A stretch of 64,000 nucleotides of DNA from Endoryza sp044226045 (GCA_044226045.1 JBGAHR010000006.1:62001-126000), one strand, 5' to 3'; shown: positions 35,689 through 45,206, numbered from the stretch's first letter. Numbers and translations are program-made. Notes: generated from the sequence alone by a model not told the origin.

Positions 35689-38043
35689 ATGAGAAAATTG
35701 TTTTTGGGGATTTGCTACATCATGATTTCGCAAATCGCTATTTCCCAAACTCTTTCGGGCCGGATCGCTGATGCTTCTTCCGGACTTCCGATTCCCGCCG
35801 CCTCCATTCAGTTAGATGGCTCGTTTACGACTATCAGTAATGCCGAGGGCCGTTTCAGTTTCCGGAATGTTCGCCATGGTTCACACCGTGTACAGATCAG
35901 TTCAGTCGGCTACCACAACCTGGATACGACCATCGTGAGCAACGATGCTCCCATTGTGTTTCAATTGGTGCCCTGGTCGCTGATGATGCAACCGGTGGAA
36001 GTAAAAGCGATCCGGGCGGCCGACAATGCACCTTTTACCAAAACCAATCTGTCCCGAAAAGACATTGAATCCCTGAACCTGGGTCAGGACCTGCCCTTTC
36101 TCGTTAATCAGACACCCTCGGTCGTAGTGAATTCTGACGCCGGCAATGGTGTTGGATATACGGGTATCCGAATCCGCGGAACCGATGCCACCCGTATCAA
36201 TATGACCATAAACGGCATACCCTATAATGATGCGGAATCACAGGGATTGTTTTTTGTGAACCTGCCTGACTTCGCTTCATCCGTCAGCAGTGTGCAAATC
36301 CAGCGCGGAGTTGGCACTTCTTCAAATGGTGCCGGTGCGTTCGGGGCAACCATCAATTTCAGCACCAATGAAGTAAATACCCAGTCTTATGCGGAACTGA
36401 ATAACAGTGTGGGCTCCTTCAATACCTGGAAGCATACGGTTAAAGCCGGTACCGGTTTGCTCAACGGTCATTTTACGGTTGATGCCCGTTTGTCCAGCAT
36501 CAGGAGTGATGGATTTGTAGACCGCGCCGCTACCCGCCTGGGGTCATACTTTGTCTCCGGCGCCTGGCTGGGAACCAAAACATCCATCCGATTAAATGTG
36601 ATGTCCGGAAAGGAGAAAACCTACCAGGCATGGTATGGTATACCAGAATCTAATCTTAAAAACAACCGGACCTATAATGCTGCCGGTACAGAAAGGCCTG
36701 GTTCACCGTATGACAATGAAACGGACAACTACAAACAGGATCATTATCAGTTGTTCATCAATCATGCGTTCACTTCCCGCCTTCTTTTCAATACTGCTTT
36801 TTTCATCACAAACGGAAAAGGATATTATGAGCAATACAAGGCAGATGAGTCTTTTTCGAAGTACGGCCTGCCGGATTTCAATGACTCGGTGACCTCCACC
36901 GATCTGATCAGGCAACTGTGGCTCGACAGCAAATTTTTTGGTCAGATCGCTTCCCTTCAATACAAATCAGCCGGCACGCAGCTTACCCTCGGTGGCGGAT
37001 GGAGCAGACACAACGGTCATCATTTCGGAGAGATCATCTGGGCAGGAGCAGGCGTTCCGGATCATTACAGATGGTACGACCACCGGGCGCATAAAACAGA
37101 CATTAACGTATACGGTAAATGGCAGCAGCGGCTCGCAACCGGCCTCGAAGCTTTTGCGGATATCCAATACCGTCAGGTATTATATGTGATTGATGGATTC
37201 AGAGATAATCCTGCGGTCTCCATTGATGAAAATTACCGGTTCATCAATCCCAAAATCGGTTTGAGTTACCAGGTTAATGACCATACCCTGTACCTTTCCT
37301 ATTCACGCGGACAGAAAGAACCCAATCGCGACGATTTCGAAGCCGGGGCCGCACAGGTGCCCAAGCCCGAGAAACTGAATGACTTCGAATTGGGAATCGA
37401 AAAGAAAAACGGAGACTGGAAATGGGGAGCTACCGCCTACTATATGTTGTACAAAGACCAGCTGGTACTGACCGGAAAAATAAATGACGTTGGCGCCTAT
37501 ACGAGAGTAAATATACCCGACAGTTACCGGATGGGCATAGAATTACAGGGCGCGGTGAGCGTGCAATCCTGGATGAACCTTTCGGCAAACCTTGCCTTGA
37601 GTAGAAACAGGGTAAAGAAGTTTACTGAATACTACGATGACTATGATAATGGCGGACAGAAATCAATCAACCACGGAACAACCAATATCGCTCTGTCACC
37701 CGACCTCGTAGGCAATGCGGTACTCAGTATTTTCCCTGCAAAAGGAGCAGAAATTGCCCTGGTGGGTAAATATGTAAGCCGGCAATACCTCGACAATACC
37801 AGTAACCAATCAAGAAGCCTGAATCCCTATTATGTGCAGGATGTACGGATCAGCTATACCCTCGATAAGTTTTTGGTGAAGAGCACCAGCATGGTACTGC
37901 AGGTGAATAATGTATTTAACAAGAAGTACGAGCCAAACGGTTACACATTCAGTTACCAGTATGGCGGACAACTGGTCACCGAAAACTATTATTTCCCGAT
38001 GGCCGGTACCAATGTTATGTTTGGACTATCTTTTAAATTGTAA
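35689..38043 (+). CDS. TonB-dependent outer-membrane receptor, predicted thiamine (or precursor) importer
   Basis: The 784-residue protein has a signal peptide, a carboxypeptidase-like N-terminal domain (about 20-105, with LSGRIADASSGLPIPAASI), a plug domain (about 120-230, with GIRIRGTDATRINMTINGIP) and a 22-strand-type barrel ending in an aromatic terminal strand (MFGLSFKL). It imports a scarce nutrient through the outer membrane using TonB energy. The substrate assignment comes from the TPP riboswitch directly upstream; thiamine-regulated receptors of this kind are known in Bacteroidota. ATG at 35689 is preferred to the TTG at 35680. No inner-membrane thiamine transporter follows. Confidence 0.93.
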   Translation: MRKLFLGICYIMISQIAISQTLSGRIADASSGLPIPAASIQLDGSFTTISNAEGRFSFRNVRHGSHRVQISSVGYHNLDTTIVSNDAPIVFQLVPWSLMMQPVEVKAIRAADNAPFTKTNLSRKDIESLNLGQDLPFLVNQTPSVVVNSDAGNGVGYTGIRIRGTDATRINMTINGIPYNDAESQGLFFVNLPDFASSVSSVQIQRGVGTSSNGAGAFGATINFSTNEVNTQSYAELNNSVGSFNTWKHTVKAGTGLLNGHFTVDARLSSIRSDGFVDRAATRLGSYFVSGAWLGTKTSIRLNVMSGKEKTYQAWYGIPESNLKNNRTYNAAGTERPGSPYDNETDNYKQDHYQLFINHAFTSRLLFNTAFFITNGKGYYEQYKADESFSKYGLPDFNDSVTSTDLIRQLWLDSKFFGQIASLQYKSAGTQLTLGGGWSRHNGHHFGEIIWAGAGVPDHYRWYDHRAHKTDINVYGKWQQRLATGLEAFADIQYRQVLYVIDGFRDNPAVSIDENYRFINPKIGLSYQVNDHTLYLSYSRGQKEPNRDDFEAGAAQVPKPEKLNDFELGIEKKNGDWKWGATAYYMLYKDQLVLTGKINDVGAYTRVNIPDSYRMGIELQGAVSVQSWMNLSANLALSRNRVKKFTEYYDDYDNGGQKSINHGTTNIALSPDLVGNAVLSIFPAKGAEIALVGKYVSRQYLDNTSNQSRSLNPYYVQDVRISYTLDKFLVKSTSMVLQVNNVFNKKYEPNGYTFSYQYGGQLVTENYYFPMAGTNVMFGLSFKL

Positions 38044-38066
38044 AGGAAGGAAAACGGAAGTCAACA

Positions 38067-38096
38067 AAAAAGGCAGGTATATTCCTGCCTTTTATA
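38067..38096 (+). terminator. Bidirectional terminator after the TonB receptor gene
   Basis: A perfect 10-bp stem (38068-38077 aaaaggcagg with 38084-38093 cctgcctttt) with a 6-base loop has A residues before and T residues after, so it can serve both the receptor gene and the convergent rhodanese gene. Confidence 0.85.
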
Positions 38097-38114
38097 ATTT
38101 TCGGTAGAGCGAGT

Positions 38115-38423
38115 TCATTTGAATCCCTTTTCCTGCCAGCCCAGCATTCCTCCTACAAGGTTTTTTACATTTTTGAAACCAAGCATATCCAGGATTGTAC
38201 CCGCCTGTCCGCTGCGATTGCCGCTGCGGCAGTAAACAATCACCTCTTCGTTCTTGAGATCTTCCAGGTCATCGACCTGCATGGTTTGAATTTTACCAAG
38301 TGGAAAAAGTGTTCCACCGATATTGAAATCGGCATGTTCGTGCGGTTCGCGAACGTCGACCAGGTTGAGTTTTTCTCCTGCATCGATCCTGGCTTTCAGT
38401 TCTTCGGCTGTGATGTTTTGCAT
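38115..38423 (-). CDS. Single-domain rhodanese-like protein
   Basis: The 102-residue protein is a single rhodanese domain without signal peptide. The active-site loop is CRSGNRS, with the persulfide-forming cysteine; LVDVREPHEH and LVGGMLGWQEKG are the other family motifs. Such proteins carry sulfane sulfur in the cytoplasm. It begins 10 bases after the PASTA gene stop and is therefore part of the ddl-PASTA-rhodanese unit, although no direct functional link is evident. Confidence 0.92.
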   Translation of the reverse strand: MQNITAEELKARIDAGEKLNLVDVREPHEHADFNIGGTLFPLGKIQTMQVDDLEDLKNEEVIVYCRSGNRSGQAGTILDMLGFKNVKNLVGGMLGWQEKGFK

Positions 38424-38432
38424 ATAAAAAGA

Positions 38433-39236
38433 TTATTGAGGAATAGAATCGGTTTTGATGGGTCGCACCGGCTTTTGCGCATTGATAAATACATCTATCA
38501 TTTCACCCTGGCGAATCCGGTTTTGTCTGCCATCGGGGGTGTACGGCTCGGGGTTCTGCCTGGAAACATAGGCTGCATTGGTATCAACGATATCTCCTTC
38601 CGGTACCGGGGAAACGATCAGCCCCAATGATTCAAGATAAATTTTCGCTTCGTAATAAGTTTTGCCAAAAAGATCAGGTACCGCAAACTCTTCCGATCCC
38701 ACGCCATTGGCCAGTACCAGGTCTATCTTACTTCCCATCCTGATTTTCGTACCGGGCTTCAGCCTTTCGTTATTAAAGTATGCCTCCAGTACATTGTTCT
38801 TGGCAAAATCCGCTTTATAGGTAACATCCCCCAGTTTGAGTCCGCATTGTTTCAACACCAGTTCTGCATTGCGGAAGGTAAACCCTTCCAGCAGGGGCGC
38901 CTCGATGGTGGGTGGTACTACCCTGTTGATGGTCAGATAGACAGTGCGATTGGACTTTACCACTTCATCGGCTTCCGGAAACTGACGCAGTACAGCTGTC
39001 GGGGCTGCCGTGTCGTTGTAAACGGAATCCTGTATCATGACTTCGAATCCCTGGCTTTCCAGCAGTTTTCGTGCATCCGCATAGGTTTTTCCGGTAACGG
39101 ATGGAATGTTCATTTTACTGCCATGCCTGGTAATGAGGTTCAGAGAAACCAGGAATAGCACGATCAGTACTGCAACCAGTACAAGACTGAAAAGAATATT
39201 GACCCAAAGGGGTTTTCCGGTAATGAATTTCAGCAC
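38433..39236 (-). CDS. PASTA-domain membrane protein, GTG start
   Basis: The 267-residue protein has one N-terminal membrane helix (about 10-35) and three PASTA domains (about 38-105, 108-180, 182-255; for example IPSVTGKTYADARKLLESQG and VPDLFGKTYYEAKIYLESLG). PASTA domains bind peptidoglycan fragments, so the domains should face the periplasm. There is no kinase domain. The start is GTG at 39236, the only start in frame before the helix. Position downstream of ddl supports a cell-wall link. Confidence 0.88.
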   Translation of the reverse strand: MLKFITGKPLWVNILFSLVLVAVLIVLFLVSLNLITRHGSKMNIPSVTGKTYADARKLLESQGFEVMIQDSVYNDTAAPTAVLRQFPEADEVVKSNRTVYLTINRVVPPTIEAPLLEGFTFRNAELVLKQCGLKLGDVTYKADFAKNNVLEAYFNNERLKPGTKIRMGSKIDLVLANGVGSEEFAVPDLFGKTYYEAKIYLESLGLIVSPVPEGDIVDTNAAYVSRQNPEPYTPDGRQNRIRQGEMIDVFINAQKPVRPIKTDSIPQ

Positions 39237-39286
39237 AGCTATTTCATTTTTTTATTGGAAAAGAAAACGACATCATTGTTTCGTTT

Positions 39287-40276
39287 CTATTTCGTTTTCC
39301 TGGTTAATGCTTCTTCGATCAGGGAGGAATAAAAATCCTTCAGCGATAGTCCCATGATCTGTACCTGTTGCGGTACAATGCTCATTTCACTCTGCCCCGG
39401 CACGGTATTGATCTCGAGTATAAATGGCTGTTTTTTCTGTTCATTGAAGATGAAGTCAATTCTCACCACTCCCCTGCAATTGAATACTTCGTAAACCTTC
39501 CGGGCGGTGGTCTGAATGGCAGTGCGCATGGAATCGTCGATTTCCGCCGGTGTTTGTTCATGGCTTTTGCCCTGGTACTTGGCCTCGAAATCAAAGAAAT
39601 CCTTTTGAGTAAAGATCTCGGTGATGGGTAACACGATGATGCCGGTTTTATCGCGATAAACACCCACCGTAAATTCTCTTCCGGAGATAAATTCTTCGAT
39701 CAGTATCTGGTCATCTTCTTTAAATGCTTTCTGTAGAGCGGCTTCCAGTTCTTCCGGCTGGTTTACCTTACTCATGCCGATACTGCTGCCTCCGTTATTG
39801 GGCTTCACGAACAGGGGTAATTGAAGTTGCCGAAGTATCTCGGCGGGGGCTACCGGCGTATGCTTGAACAGGTGAATTGATCGGGCTGTGTTTATTCCTG
39901 CCGTGGCCGCCACAGCCACCGTATATCGTTTGTTAAAAGTTAAGGCAGAGGTAGCGGCATCGCAACTTGTATAGGGCAATCCAACCAGGTCGAAATAGCC
40001 CTGCAGTTTTCCATCTTCTCCCGGTGTTCCGTGAATACCGATCAATACCGCGTCAAATTTTATTTTCTTTCCGTTGACGTTGATCGAAAAATCGTTCTTG
40101 TCTACTGCTGTCTGAGCACCATTGTTATCATACCACCAGCCATCGGGACGAATGTCGATCCGGTATACATCGTAGCGGGAAGTATCAATATTTTTTTCAA
40201 TTGTAATAGCACTTTTGTAGGAGATCACCGCCTCACTGGAATAACCGCCGGTGACGAATGCGATAACTGGTTTCAT
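39287..40276 (-). CDS. ddl: D-alanine--D-alanine ligase
   Basis: Ddl is an ATP-grasp enzyme that joins two D-alanines for the peptidoglycan stem peptide. The ATG at 40276 is used (MKPVIAFVTGGYSSEAVISY); the longer alternative adds 8 residues without motif value. Visible motifs are GIHGTPGEDGKLQG, FVKPNNGGSSIGMSKV (the ATP-binding loop), RIDFIFNEQ and EINTVPGQSEMSIVP, with the metal-binding E and N residues. The length of 329 residues is normal. It heads the ddl-PASTA-rhodanese operon. Confidence 0.97.
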   Translation of the reverse strand: MKPVIAFVTGGYSSEAVISYKSAITIEKNIDTSRYDVYRIDIRPDGWWYDNNGAQTAVDKNDFSINVNGKKIKFDAVLIGIHGTPGEDGKLQGYFDLVGLPYTSCDAATSALTFNKRYTVAVAATAGINTARSIHLFKHTPVAPAEILRQLQLPLFVKPNNGGSSIGMSKVNQPEELEAALQKAFKEDDQILIEEFISGREFTVGVYRDKTGIIVLPITEIFTQKDFFDFEAKYQGKSHEQTPAEIDDSMRTAIQTTARKVYEVFNCRGVVRIDFIFNEQKKQPFILEINTVPGQSEMSIVPQQVQIMGLSLKDFYSSLIEEALTRKTK

Positions 40277-40401
40277 GGAAGGATGGTCAATTTTCAGCAA
40301 ATAAACGAAAAGGAATTGGTATTCAGAAGGTGAGCGGGAATGTTTAGGGTTTTATATCTGCCCGGTAATCCTTTACCATTTGTTTAACTTCCCGGAAATA
40401 A

Positions 40402-40435
40402 TAAAGGTGAAGGATGTTTCTCCCTTCACCTTATT
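40402..40435 (-). terminator. Probable terminator downstream of the ferredoxin gene
   Basis: A perfect 10-bp stem (40404-40413 aaggtgaagg with 40423-40432 ccttcacctt) is followed on the minus strand by ttattattt. It lies about 115 bases past the ferredoxin stop. The rest of the gap 40277-40548 shows nothing I can identify. Confidence 0.6.
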
Positions 40436-40548
40436 ACGACGGGAAATATCACCCGCCTGCATGGAGTAGTACTAAGACTACAATTACGATGTTCTGATGG
40501 TAAATATAAGAACCCGAACAGACCGTTACCAAATTAAGTTATGCACCC

Positions 40549-40896
40549 TTAGATGTGCAGTTTTGCCTTTTTAGCCATCAGTTGATCTACCGTTTCCTGG
40601 TACATTTCATCGGGAACGCAGCAATCTACCGGGCAAACCGCGGCACATTGGGGTTCTTCATGAAATCCCTGACATTCTGTGCACTTATTGGGGGTGATAT
40701 AGTAAGTATCTACACTGACCGGCGCGTTCTTTTGATCCGCATCCACCACGGTTCCGTCCAGCAGGGTAAAAGGTCCTTTTACCGATGTACCATCCGATAT
40801 TGCCCATTCTACCCCTCCCTCATAAATCGCGTTATTAGGGCATTCCGGTTCGCAGGCTCCGCAGTTAATACATTCTTCCGTAATCTTGATAGCCAT
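40549..40896 (-). CDS. 4Fe-4S dicluster ferredoxin
   Basis: The 115-residue protein is a bacterial-type ferredoxin with two cluster motifs: CINCGACEPECP near the N terminus, and CTECQGFHEEPQCAAVCPVDC, in which the second set is spaced more widely, as in the long-loop ferredoxins. A 45-residue insert separates the two halves. It transfers electrons at low potential in the cytoplasm. The gene is divergent from the acyl-CoA reductase gene, with 61 bases between the two starts, so the promoters are shared or overlapping. Confidence 0.93.
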   Translation of the reverse strand: MAIKITEECINCGACEPECPNNAIYEGGVEWAISDGTSVKGPFTLLDGTVVDADQKNAPVSVDTYYITPNKCTECQGFHEEPQCAAVCPVDCCVPDEMYQETVDQLMAKKAKLHI

Positions 40897-40930
40897 AAGT
40901 TAGTTAAGATTTAAATGGGTTGAATACAAT

Positions 40931-40938
40931 TAATTTTG
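40931..40938 (+). promoter_or_regulatory. Bacteroidota -7 promoter box for the acyl-CoA reductase gene
   Basis: TAATTTTG fits TAnnTTTG exactly and lies 19 bases before the ATG at 40958. A TTG element at the usual distance is not seen. Confidence 0.45.
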
Positions 40939-40957
40939 CAGCACAAATTTAGGCGAA

Positions 40958-41956
40958 ATGAATTTACAACATAGGGTCGAATTATTAGAAAAACTGGGTA
41001 ATTATATTTTGGAAGACAATGAAGAATGGCAGCAGGTTTGTCATAGGGCTACACTCGAAAATGCCTGGTTTACTCCAGACTTCGTACAGCTGGCTGCGAA
41101 TACGATTGCCCGATCCTTCCTGACCCCGGAGGCATTTCAAACCATGATCAGTACCTATGGCCTTCCGTCAGAAAACAAAGCACCCAAACAGGTCGGAATT
41201 ATCATGGCGGGCAATATACCGCTGGTAGGATTTCATGATTTTCTGGTAACCTTCCTGTCCGGCCATCGGCAAACGATCAAACCCTCCTCGAAAGACCAGG
41301 TATTGATCAGGCACCTGGTGACAAAGCTCAATCAATGGGATCCATCAAGCGGGCAATGGATCGGCTTTTCAGATCTCCTGAAAAGTAAGGATGCCTATAT
41401 TGCAACCGGCAGCAATAATTCATCGCGCTATTTCGAACAGTATTTCGGCCGATACCCCCACATCATCCGACGCAACCGCACTTCAGTAGCGATTTTGCGG
41501 GGAGATGAAACCGCTGAACAACTGAGCAGCCTCGCCGATGACGTGCATCTTTATTTCGGTCTTGGATGCAGAAATGTCACCAAACTGTATGTGCCGCGTA
41601 ATTATGATTTCGTTCCCTTGCTTGAGTCGTTCAAAAAATACAGTCACCTGGCCGATCATCACAAGTATAAAAACAACTACGACTACCAGCTTGCCGTACT
41701 GATCATCAATAAACTTTATTATATGACCAATGGCGCGATCATTCTGCGGGAAGACCCCTCTGTTTTTTCTCCGATCAGCCAGCTTAACTATGAATTTTAC
41801 GATGATCCCGAACAATTGAGAGCCTCCCTCGTTACAAACCAGCATATCCAGTGTATCGTGGGTGAGCAACAGGTTCCGTTTGGTCGTTCCCAGTTTCCCG
41901 GAGTGCTGGATTTTGCAGATGGCGTTGATACCCTGCAATTTTTGCGGGATCTCTGA
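40958..41956 (+). CDS. Acyl-CoA reductase (LuxC-like)
   Basis: The 332-residue protein matches the LuxC-type fatty-acyl reductase family (PF05893 type), aldehyde-dehydrogenase relatives that reduce acyl-CoA or acyl thioesters. Family motifs include VGIIMAGNIPLVGFHDFL, IKPSSKDQ, and GLGCRNVTKLYVP, in which the cysteine is the probable nucleophile. The protein is shorter than luminescence LuxC proteins. There are no lux genes here. Divergent pairing with a ferredoxin gene is a recurrent arrangement in Bacteroidota from memory; the physiological substrate is not known. Confidence 0.85.
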   Translation: MNLQHRVELLEKLGNYILEDNEEWQQVCHRATLENAWFTPDFVQLAANTIARSFLTPEAFQTMISTYGLPSENKAPKQVGIIMAGNIPLVGFHDFLVTFLSGHRQTIKPSSKDQVLIRHLVTKLNQWDPSSGQWIGFSDLLKSKDAYIATGSNNSSRYFEQYFGRYPHIIRRNRTSVAILRGDETAEQLSSLADDVHLYFGLGCRNVTKLYVPRNYDFVPLLESFKKYSHLADHHKYKNNYDYQLAVLIINKLYYMTNGAIILREDPSVFSPISQLNYEFYDDPEQLRASLVTNQHIQCIVGEQQVPFGRSQFPGVLDFADGVDTLQFLRDL

Positions 41957-42174
41957 AATCCGGTCAGTCGGCCTACTGCAAAAATTACCGGACTACCATT
42001 TTGGGAAGAGAAAATAGCAGGATAATATTCTTACATTTGTAGTGATCTACGAAGACTTTAGTAAATTTATTGTTAAACCGAACCATTGGTATTCAATCGA
42101 TAATTTTTGCGTCGTTAATTTGTTTGTTGTGGTATGTAATTTGAAAACAGTAAAGAACGAAAAACAGAAGTAAG

Positions 42175-43689
42175 ATGAAAATGAAACAAATTTTAACCGT
42201 TGTACTCGTCAGTGCAGCTACCTCAGCGGCCACCTTATGGGGATACAACAGCTTTATAAAAAATGAGGCGTATGTATACCCTACTGCTGCTGCCGGTCAA
42301 CAGGACAAGACCCCTGCGAACTATGCGGGATTTAATGGAATCCCCGGTGCAGAGAACGCCGTGGATTTCACACAGGCCGCCAGTGCCGCGATTCCGGCCA
42401 CTGTTCACATCAAAACCAAAGTAACCCGCACAGCTACCAATAATCTTCCCCGCAACAATCCCTTTGGAGACTTGTTCGGAGGAGACCTGGACCTCGACGA
42501 TTTTTTTGGTAACCGTTCCCGTTCCTTTCCGCAAAGTGCCTCCGGTTCCGGAGCGATCATCAGCGAGGATGGATACATCGTTACCAACAACCACGTTGTT
42601 GATGGCGCCGATGAAATCAATGTAACGCTCAACAACAAGAAAACCTTCAAGGCTCGTGTAATAGGTGCGGATCCTTCCAGCGATCTGGCAGTAATTAAGA
42701 TCGATGCGAAAGGCCTGCCCTTCCTGCTGTATGGCAATTCCGATGATGTGAAGATTGGTCAGTGGGTATTGGCAGTAGGTTATCCGCTGACGCTTGAAAC
42801 AACCGTAACAGCCGGTATCATCAGCGCAAAAGGAAGAACACTGGAGATCAACAGTCGCCAGAGTTCCCGCCCGGTAGAGTCTTTCATTCAGACAGACGCT
42901 GCCGTAAATCCGGGAAACAGTGGTGGTCCGCTCATTAGTACGGATGGCAAACTGATCGGTATCAACTCTGCCATCGCCTCTCCTACCGGAGCCTTTGCCG
43001 GATACTCTTTCACCATCCCCGTGAATATCGTGAAGAAAGTAATTGCCGACCTGGTGAAGTTCGGCACCGTGCAGCGCGCTTACCTCGGTATTTCTTATCC
43101 CAAAGAAAACCTGAGTGATGAAGTAAAAGCCCGCGAAGGAATCAAAGAAGGGGAAGGCGTGTATGTACTGGATGTTACGAAAGATGGTGCTGCTGAAGCT
43201 GCCGGTCTCCAGAAAGGCGACATCATTACCAAAGTAAATGGTGTAGCTGTTACCAACGGACCCGAAATGGTTGGCCAGATCGCAACCTATCGTCCGGGAG
43301 ACAAGATCAACATCAGCTATGTTCGCGATGGAAAAGAACGCAACGTTAACATCACCCTGAGAAACGAAGCCGGCACAACCGAGGTGGTGAAATCCTCCGC
43401 GCTGGACAAACTCGGTGCAGATTTCCAGGCCATCAATAAAGACCAGGCCAAAGAACTCGGTGTAAACGGAGGGGTGGAGATTCGCTCTATCAACCGCAAT
43501 GGCTTGCTCAGCCGGGTAAGAATCCAGGAAGGATATGTCATCATCCGCGCCAATGGCAAAGAAGTAAAGTCAGTCGACGACCTGAAAAAGGTGGTGGATA
43601 CGACCGAAGGAAGTCTCAAACTGGAAGGAATGTATCCGGGCTTCGAAGGAATCTATCCAATCGTTGTGAACCTGGGTAACGCCAACTAA
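42175..43689 (+). CDS. htrA: DegP/HtrA-type periplasmic serine protease
   Basis: The 504-residue protein has an N-terminal signal or anchor helix, a trypsin-like domain with the full triad (His140 in TNNHVVDGADE, Asp170 in SSDLAVIKID, Ser249 in NPGNSGGPL) and two PDZ domains (about 310-395 and 410-500). It digests or refolds damaged periplasmic proteins. An ATG at 42181 is almost equivalent to the one used. The gap upstream (41957-42174) is AT-rich and probably holds the promoter, but I cannot name exact boxes. Confidence 0.95.
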   Translation: MKMKQILTVVLVSAATSAATLWGYNSFIKNEAYVYPTAAAGQQDKTPANYAGFNGIPGAENAVDFTQAASAAIPATVHIKTKVTRTATNNLPRNNPFGDLFGGDLDLDDFFGNRSRSFPQSASGSGAIISEDGYIVTNNHVVDGADEINVTLNNKKTFKARVIGADPSSDLAVIKIDAKGLPFLLYGNSDDVKIGQWVLAVGYPLTLETTVTAGIISAKGRTLEINSRQSSRPVESFIQTDAAVNPGNSGGPLISTDGKLIGINSAIASPTGAFAGYSFTIPVNIVKKVIADLVKFGTVQRAYLGISYPKENLSDEVKAREGIKEGEGVYVLDVTKDGAAEAAGLQKGDIITKVNGVAVTNGPEMVGQIATYRPGDKINISYVRDGKERNVNITLRNEAGTTEVVKSSALDKLGADFQAINKDQAKELGVNGGVEIRSINRNGLLSRVRIQEGYVIIRANGKEVKSVDDLKKVVDTTEGSLKLEGMYPGFEGIYPIVVNLGNAN

Positions 43690-43708
43690 GTCAGTAAACG
43701 ATAATACT

Positions 43709-43752
43709 ATAAAAGCAGAAGCAGCATGATTACATGCTGCTTCTGCTTTTAT
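43709..43752 (+). terminator. Bidirectional terminator with a perfect 20-bp stem
   Basis: 43709-43728 pairs without mismatch with 43733-43752 around the loop atta. The stem ends are A-rich on one side and T-rich on the other, so it can stop transcription from both the protease gene and the convergent amylase gene. Confidence 0.9.
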
Positions 43753-43776
43753 TACTCCGAAAAGGATTCAATTGTT

Positions 43777-45048
43777 CTATTTTTCCAATACCAGAAAATC
43801 CCAGGCATTCAGCTCGAATGACATACTGGGAATCACTTCTGTTTCCGTGCCGGTGAATACATTCTTGAAACGTCCGTACACATATCCGTCCGGCAATTGA
43901 ACAAATACGCTATTGGGAGAAAGATTCAGCAATACCATTACTTCACTCGCCCCCACTCTTCTTAAATAAGCCATCACATATTGATCAGCGTGAGTGGGAA
44001 TGAGTATCGGCTTCGAAATTTTTCCTGCCTTGAGGGCCGGATGCCTTTCCCGAAGTTTCAGGAGCTTCTGGTAAAAATCGTGCAGCTCCGTTTTCGGCTT
44101 CCAGTCAATCAGGTCCTTGTCGAAGAACTTTAGTCTTTTCGTATTCGGCAGTTCCTGTCCGCTATACACCAGCGGGATGCCATTCCAGGTCAGTGTAAAA
44201 ACGGCGAGGTTCCTGGCGGCAGGGCCGTATTTTTCATACTCCGTGCCATTCCAGCTGTTTTCATCATGATTGGCGGTAAAGAACAGGTGCATGGCTTCTG
44301 CCGGAAACTGTTTATCATATTTATCGAGCAACCGTCTGAAATCATCCAGGTTGGCTTCTCCCTTGATCAGGCTGGTTGTTTTGTGCATCCATTCCCACGC
44401 GTAACAGCAATCAAATACATCGAGATAGTGTATGTCTTCGGTTTCTGCCAGCCAGAAGAGTTCTTTTATCTGGTCGAGGTACTGGCGGGCTTGTCGCCAG
44501 AAGTCCAGAGGAACCAGGTGAGCCATATCGCAACGAAAACCATCAATATCACACTCCCGAATCCAGAACTCCATGGCCTCGATCATAGCTCTTCGCATGG
44601 CGGCATCGTAAAAGTTCAGATCGATTACGTCGTGCCAGCCATTACCGTCGTAAAAATCCCCCTGTGCGTTTCTTTTATAATAGGAAGGGTTGGTTTTGGT
44701 CCAGATATGATCCCAACCTGTATGGTTGGCCACCCAGTCGATGATCACTTTAAAACCCATGGAGTGGGCCTTAGCCACCAGTTCCTTGAATTCTTCCACG
44801 GTGCCGAATTCCGGGTTGATGGCGGTATAATCGGAGCAGGCATAATAGCTCCCCAGTGTACCCTGTCGTTTATCGATGCTGATGGGTGTAATGGGCATGA
44901 ACCAAAGAGTGGCCACTCCCATATCCTTCAATCGGGGCAGGTGACGCGAAAATGCTTCAAAGGTTCCTTCGGTGGTATATTGCCTGACATTTACCTCGTA
45001 TACATTCGTATACTGACTCCATGCCACAGGTTTGAACAATCGGCTCAT
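43777..45048 (-). CDS. GH13 alpha-amylase-family glycoside hydrolase, cytoplasmic
   Basis: The 423-residue protein has the GH13 barrel regions: DWVANHTGWDH (region I), DGFRCDMAHLVP (region II, nucleophile Asp), LAETED (region III, acid/base Glu) and FTANHDENSW (region IV, with the third Asp). A small C-terminal beta domain completes it. There is no signal peptide, so it should act on internal alpha-glucans such as glycogen or imported maltodextrins. No other starch genes adjoin it. The convergent neighbour is the DegP-like protease. Confidence 0.93.
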   Translation of the reverse strand: MSRLFKPVAWSQYTNVYEVNVRQYTTEGTFEAFSRHLPRLKDMGVATLWFMPITPISIDKRQGTLGSYYACSDYTAINPEFGTVEEFKELVAKAHSMGFKVIIDWVANHTGWDHIWTKTNPSYYKRNAQGDFYDGNGWHDVIDLNFYDAAMRRAMIEAMEFWIRECDIDGFRCDMAHLVPLDFWRQARQYLDQIKELFWLAETEDIHYLDVFDCCYAWEWMHKTTSLIKGEANLDDFRRLLDKYDKQFPAEAMHLFFTANHDENSWNGTEYEKYGPAARNLAVFTLTWNGIPLVYSGQELPNTKRLKFFDKDLIDWKPKTELHDFYQKLLKLRERHPALKAGKISKPILIPTHADQYVMAYLRRVGASEVMVLLNLSPNSVFVQLPDGYVYGRFKNVFTGTETEVIPSMSFELNAWDFLVLEK

Positions 45049-45182
45049 TGAGTTGTATATAGATTTAATAGTCCGCTGGCAGGCAAATCAAGTAATTCGA
45101 AGCGAAGATAACCCAAATTCATCTTGTTTAAACAGTCCTTTGCCCTGCGGCGTTGCCCGGCAGGCAAGTGAAGGCAAGTTTG

Positions 45183-45190
45183 TACCTTTG
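45183..45190 (+). promoter_or_regulatory. Bacteroidota -7 promoter box upstream of ispH
   Basis: TACCTTTG fits TAnnTTTG and lies 16 bases before the ispH ATG. The nearest upstream TTG is too far (27 bases) to be sure of it. Confidence 0.4.
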
Positions 45191-45206
45191 CTATTGCCAT
45201 TAACAC

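Noticed and set aside
40958..41956. Bioluminescence gene luxC
   Set aside because: No other lux genes occur and the protein is shorter than true LuxC; it is the general acyl-CoA reductase family.
44266..45051. 261-residue open frame opposite the GH13 gene
   Set aside because: All four GH13 catalytic regions lie on the minus strand; this frame shows only their complement.
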